Made by a program: the position numbers and the translations under genes
Shown: positions 6,523 through 8,566 of the stretch, one piece after another
Numbering within the stretch: position 1 is the first letter of the stretch
Layout of the letters: every line of letters begins with the position of its first letter
Source of the DNA: Zymogenus sp964542895
GTDB lineage: Bacteria > Desulfobacterota > Zymogenia > Zymogenales > Zymogenaceae
Assembly (NCBI GenBank): GCA_964542895.1
Contig: CAZIWT010000150.1
Span: forward strand, 1-8,566
Reading direction: 5' to 3'
DNA length: 8,566 nucleotides
Notes under the pieces: model-generated
Seen by the model: only the letters and a program-made list of their open reading frames with translations
Told to the model about the DNA's origin: nothing
Databases searched by the model: none

Positions 6523-7347
6523 TCACTCACCTTTCATCAATGTATTGTACATATCTCTCACCTTCTTCATGTCCTCCCAGGCCTCCCGCTTCTTACCGGG
6601 ACTCCTCAGGAGAAAGGCGGGGTGATACGTAGGCATGACAAGACTCCCCGATAGGTCGAGGGTATGAAACCTCCCCCTGACGCTACCGAGGGACCCCCTC
6701 GTCCCCAACAGGTTGTTGGTGGCGACGCCCCCCAGTGTCACGATGATCTGGGGCCTTATCGCCTCGATCTGATCCATCAGAAACGGGATACACGCCTTGA
6801 CCTCGTCCGGCTCCGGATTCCTGTTTTCCGGGGGGCGGCACTTCACGATATTGGCGATGTATACGTCCTCCCTCGTAAGATCGATTGCCTCGATGATCTT
6901 AGTCAGGAGCTGGCCCGCCCTTCCAACGAAGGGAATCCCCTGAATATCCTCCTCCCCTCCGGGGCCCTCCCCCACGAACATCAATACCGCGTCCGGGTTT
7001 CCCTCACCGAAAACGATGTTTTGCCTGCCGGAGCTGAGCTTGCAGCGCGTGCAGTCGCCGAGCCTCTCCCTGACCTCATCCAACGTCATGGAGGATATCT
7101 CTCCCCCAAGATTTAGGGACTGCGCCGCCGGCGCCGCCGGTTTCCCAACCGTCTCTACCGGGGTGGCCACGACCTTTTCCTGCGCTACCGCCCCCACTAT
7201 CGCCGCCTCCACCCTCGGCGCCCCCTCGTCAAAGAGCGCCCTGACGCCCGGGCCGTCAGGGATGTAGTCGACACCCAGCTCCTTCAGATACTTCAGGGCC
7301 GAAACGGCCTGCCCGACTAATTTTTCCCTTTCCTCTTCTCCAGCCAT
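6523..7347 (-). CDS. udg: Family 4 (iron-sulfur) uracil-DNA glycosylase
   Basis: The enzyme removes uracil from DNA after cytosine deamination or dUTP incorporation, starting base excision repair. The four [4Fe-4S] ligands are visible: C99 and C102 in DCTRC, C170 in NIVKCRPP and C186 in KACIPF. Catalytic motif A runs from GEGPG (126-130) through EED to PFVGRAG (139-145). The second motif is YHPAFLLR (241-248), and ENRNPEP (174-180) is also typical. At 274 residues it is longer than the core of about 190-200 because of an N-terminal extension. This begins with a short helix-like block (ALKYLKELGVDYIP, 17-30), followed by an Ala/Val/Pro-rich linker (about 48-80). The ATG overlaps the last 31 bases of coaBC, and its AAAGGAG ribosome site, only 2 bases away, lies inside coaBC, suggesting translational coupling. 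No alternative start is available nearby. Members are sometimes annotated as phage SPO1 DNA polymerase-related proteins. Confidence 0.95.
   Translation of the reverse strand: MAGEEEREKLVGQAVSALKYLKELGVDYIPDGPGVRALFDEGAPRVEAAIVGAVAQEKVVATPVETVGKPAAPAAQSLNLGGEISSMTLDEVRERLGDCTRCKLSSGRQNIVFGEGNPDAVLMFVGEGPGGEEDIQGIPFVGRAGQLLTKIIEAIDLTREDVYIANIVKCRPPENRNPEPDEVKACIPFLMDQIEAIRPQIIVTLGGVATNNLLGTRGSLGSVRGRFHTLDLSGSLVMPTYHPAFLLRSPGKKREAWEDMKKVRDMYNTLMKGE
7317..7347 (-). other. 31-base overlap of coaBC end and glycosylase start
   Basis: The glycosylase ATG (7347) lies 31 bases before the end of the coaBC stop codon (TAG, 7319-7317), in a different frame. The same DNA encodes the basic end of CoaBC (EKRKGKN) and the acidic start of the glycosylase (MAGEEEREKL). 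This implies co-transcription and probable coupled translation. Confidence 0.85.
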
Positions 7348-8555
7348 ATCTCCTTTACCCTGTCGAGGATGTACTCCGCCACCCCCTCCTTCATCATGAG
7401 GGGCGGGGAGTCTACTTCCCCCTTCACGTCGATAATCTTTATCTCGTTTGTGTCCGCCCCGAAGCCCGCGTCCGTCCTCGAGACGTCGTTGATCACGATG
7501 AGATCGAGGTTTTTCTCCCTGAGCTTCCTCTCGGCGTTCTCCATAAGATCCCTCGTCTCGGCGGCGAAGCCCACGAGGATCTTCTCCCCCTTTATCTTGC
7601 CCAGTCCCTTCAAAATATCCTCGGTCCTGCCGAGCTTAATCGCCTCTCCGCACTCCTCCTTCTTCAGCTTGTGGTCGCTCTTTTTAAGGGGCGTCACGTC
7701 GGCGACGGCCGCCGCCTTTATGACGGCGTCCACGTTATCAAACCTGGCGTTGACCTCTCTTCCCATGTCGGCGGCGCTGGTGACCCTCACCATCTCGACG
7801 CCCGCGGGGGGCACGAGGCTCGAAGGCCCCGTGATCAGTACCACGTCGGCGCCCCTGCTCTTGGCCCTCCTGGCGACGGCGAACCCCATCTTCCCCGTGG
7901 AGTGGTTGGTGATGTAGCGAACCGAGTCGATCGCCTCCCTGGTGGGGCCGGCGGTGACCATCACCCTCAATCCCGCGAGGTCGCAGCCCGCCCCCCCTTT
8001 TTTAAGGTCGCCCGCGAATATGTCGCTTACCGCGGCCATGATCTCCTGCGGCTCCGCCATCCTGCCGGTGCCGATGACGCCGCAGGCAAGCTCGCCTTCT
8101 GTCGGCTCCACAAAGAGGTAGCCGTGCTGCCTCAATTTCGCCATGTTCTCCTTAACGATCGGATTCTCGAACATGTTTACGTTCATGGCGGGGCAGAAGA
8201 TGACCGGGGCCACTGTCGCCATGATCACCGTGCTCAGCATGTCGTCGGCGATGCCGCCGGCCACCTTTCCGATAACGTTCGCGGTGGCGGGGGCGACGAT
8301 GACGAGGTCGGCCATCTCTGCGATGTCTATATGCTCGGTCCTCGCGGGGGAGTCGTACATGCCGGTTACGACGTCGTTTCCGGTCAATGTCGAGAACGTC
8401 AGGGGCGTTACGAACTCCTGGGCGTTTTTCGTCATCACCACGGTGACGCTGTGGCCGGCCTTCACTAATAGCCTTGACAGCTCGCACGCCTTGTAGGCGG
8501 CGATCCCGCCGGTGACGCCGAGAATCACGTTTCCTGTTTTCTTTACCTCTTCCAT
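7317..8555 (-). CDS. coaBC: Bifunctional phosphopantothenoylcysteine decarboxylase / phosphopantothenate-cysteine ligase CoaBC
   Basis: This enzyme carries out two successive steps of coenzyme A synthesis: CTP-dependent joining of cysteine to 4'-phosphopantothenate (CoaB half), then FMN-dependent decarboxylation to 4'-phosphopantetheine (CoaC half). The N-terminal CoaC domain (about 8-180) has VTGGIAAYK (14-22), active-site His75 in EHIDIAE, Asn125 in PAMNVNMF (122-129) and Cys158 in ACGVIGTGRM. The C-terminal CoaB domain (about 193-405) has TAGPTREAID (201-210), NHSTGKMG (217-224) for nucleotide binding, AAAVADVTP (281-289), VGFAAET (328-334) and NDVSRTDAGFG (356-366). At 412 residues it is full length, and all key residues expected from E. 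coli are present. Only 11 bases lie upstream of the ATG in this window, with no clear ribosome site in them. A GTG at codon 10 behind AGGA is an alternative start. It is probably the first or an early gene of this operon. Confidence 0.97.
   Translation of the reverse strand: MEEVKKTGNVILGVTGGIAAYKACELSRLLVKAGHSVTVVMTKNAQEFVTPLTFSTLTGNDVVTGMYDSPARTEHIDIAEMADLVIVAPATANVIGKVAGGIADDMLSTVIMATVAPVIFCPAMNVNMFENPIVKENMAKLRQHGYLFVEPTEGELACGVIGTGRMAEPQEIMAAVSDIFAGDLKKGGAGCDLAGLRVMVTAGPTREAIDSVRYITNHSTGKMGFAVARRAKSRGADVVLITGPSSLVPPAGVEMVRVTSAADMGREVNARFDNVDAVIKAAAVADVTPLKKSDHKLKKEECGEAIKLGRTEDILKGLGKIKGEKILVGFAAETRDLMENAERKLREKNLDLIVINDVSRTDAGFGADTNEIKIIDVKGEVDSPPLMMKEGVAEYILDRVKEIWLEKRKGKN
7350..7356 (-). 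promoter_or_regulatory. Ribosome binding site of the uracil-DNA glycosylase
   Basis: AAAGGAG on the minus strand, inside the 3' end of coaBC and only 2 bases before the ATG at 7347. The match to the 16S anti-Shine-Dalgarno sequence is strong but the spacing is shorter than usual. No other ATG, GTG or TTG in frame follows closely, so the start stands. Confidence 0.6.
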
Positions 8556-8566
8556 GTTGCGTACTA

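Noticed and set aside
7671..8468. Plus-strand open frame (265 codons) opposite coaBC
   Set aside because: It is a shadow of the GC-rich codon usage of coaBC. The product is unusually rich in Gly, His and Asp, with no known motif or ribosome site.
1..8566. Search for CRISPR repeats, tRNA genes, insertion sequences, toxin-antitoxin pairs or defence genes
   Set aside because: No spaced direct repeats, cloverleaf-like sequence, transposase motifs or extra small genes were seen. The gaps between genes are too short to hide them, apart from 1-221 and 2862-2987, which look non-coding.

Overview
This window is a compact run of six protein genes, all on the minus strand. In transcription order (from high to low coordinates) they are coaBC, a family-4 uracil-DNA glycosylase, a membrane protease of the NfeD family, a ThiI/MnmA-like PP-loop protein carrying a C-terminal NFACT-R domain, a FabH-type 3-oxoacyl-ACP synthase III, and mutS. 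A strong intrinsic terminator lies about 170 bases past mutS. I see no mobile element, CRISPR array, tRNA or rRNA, and the plus strand holds no credible gene.

The organism looks like a free-living, probably anaerobic bacterium with fairly GC-rich coding DNA. Coding strands favour AGG for Arg, GGG for Gly and ATA/ATC for Ile, while the intergenic gaps are AT-rich. A coaBC gene followed directly by a family-4 iron-sulfur uracil-DNA glycosylase with a long N-terminal extension, and a ThiI-like/NFACT-R fusion, are features I associate with Desulfobacterota (former Deltaproteobacteria) and neighbouring phyla. This assignment is an inference from gene content, not a measured phylogeny.

Layout. At 7317-8555 is coaBC, whose start lies 11 bases from the window edge, so its promoter and upstream neighbours are not visible. 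Its last 31 bases overlap the start of the glycosylase (6523-7347). The NfeD gene (5101-6516) starts 6 bases after the glycosylase stop. The PP-loop/NFACT-R gene (4000 to about 5064) follows after 15-36 bases, depending on its start. The synthase (2988-3983) begins 16 bases later behind a clear AGGAG ribosome binding site. This spacing suggests one transcript. A 126-base AT-rich gap (2862-2987) separates this block from mutS (222-2861), which may be read through or have its own promoter. Positions 1-221 hold the terminator and no gene.

How the genes relate. CoaBC makes 4'-phosphopantetheine, the precursor of coenzyme A, and FabH-type enzymes use acyl-CoA to start fatty acid synthesis, so these two are linked by metabolism. 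The glycosylase removes uracil from DNA and MutS recognises mismatches, so these two are genome maintenance. The PP-loop protein probably thiolates tRNA, and NfeD works on membrane proteins. It reads as a housekeeping operon of mixed function rather than a defence or mobile system. The points most worth a second look are in the PP-loop/NFACT-R protein: its architecture, an altered PP-loop residue and two G9 tracts.
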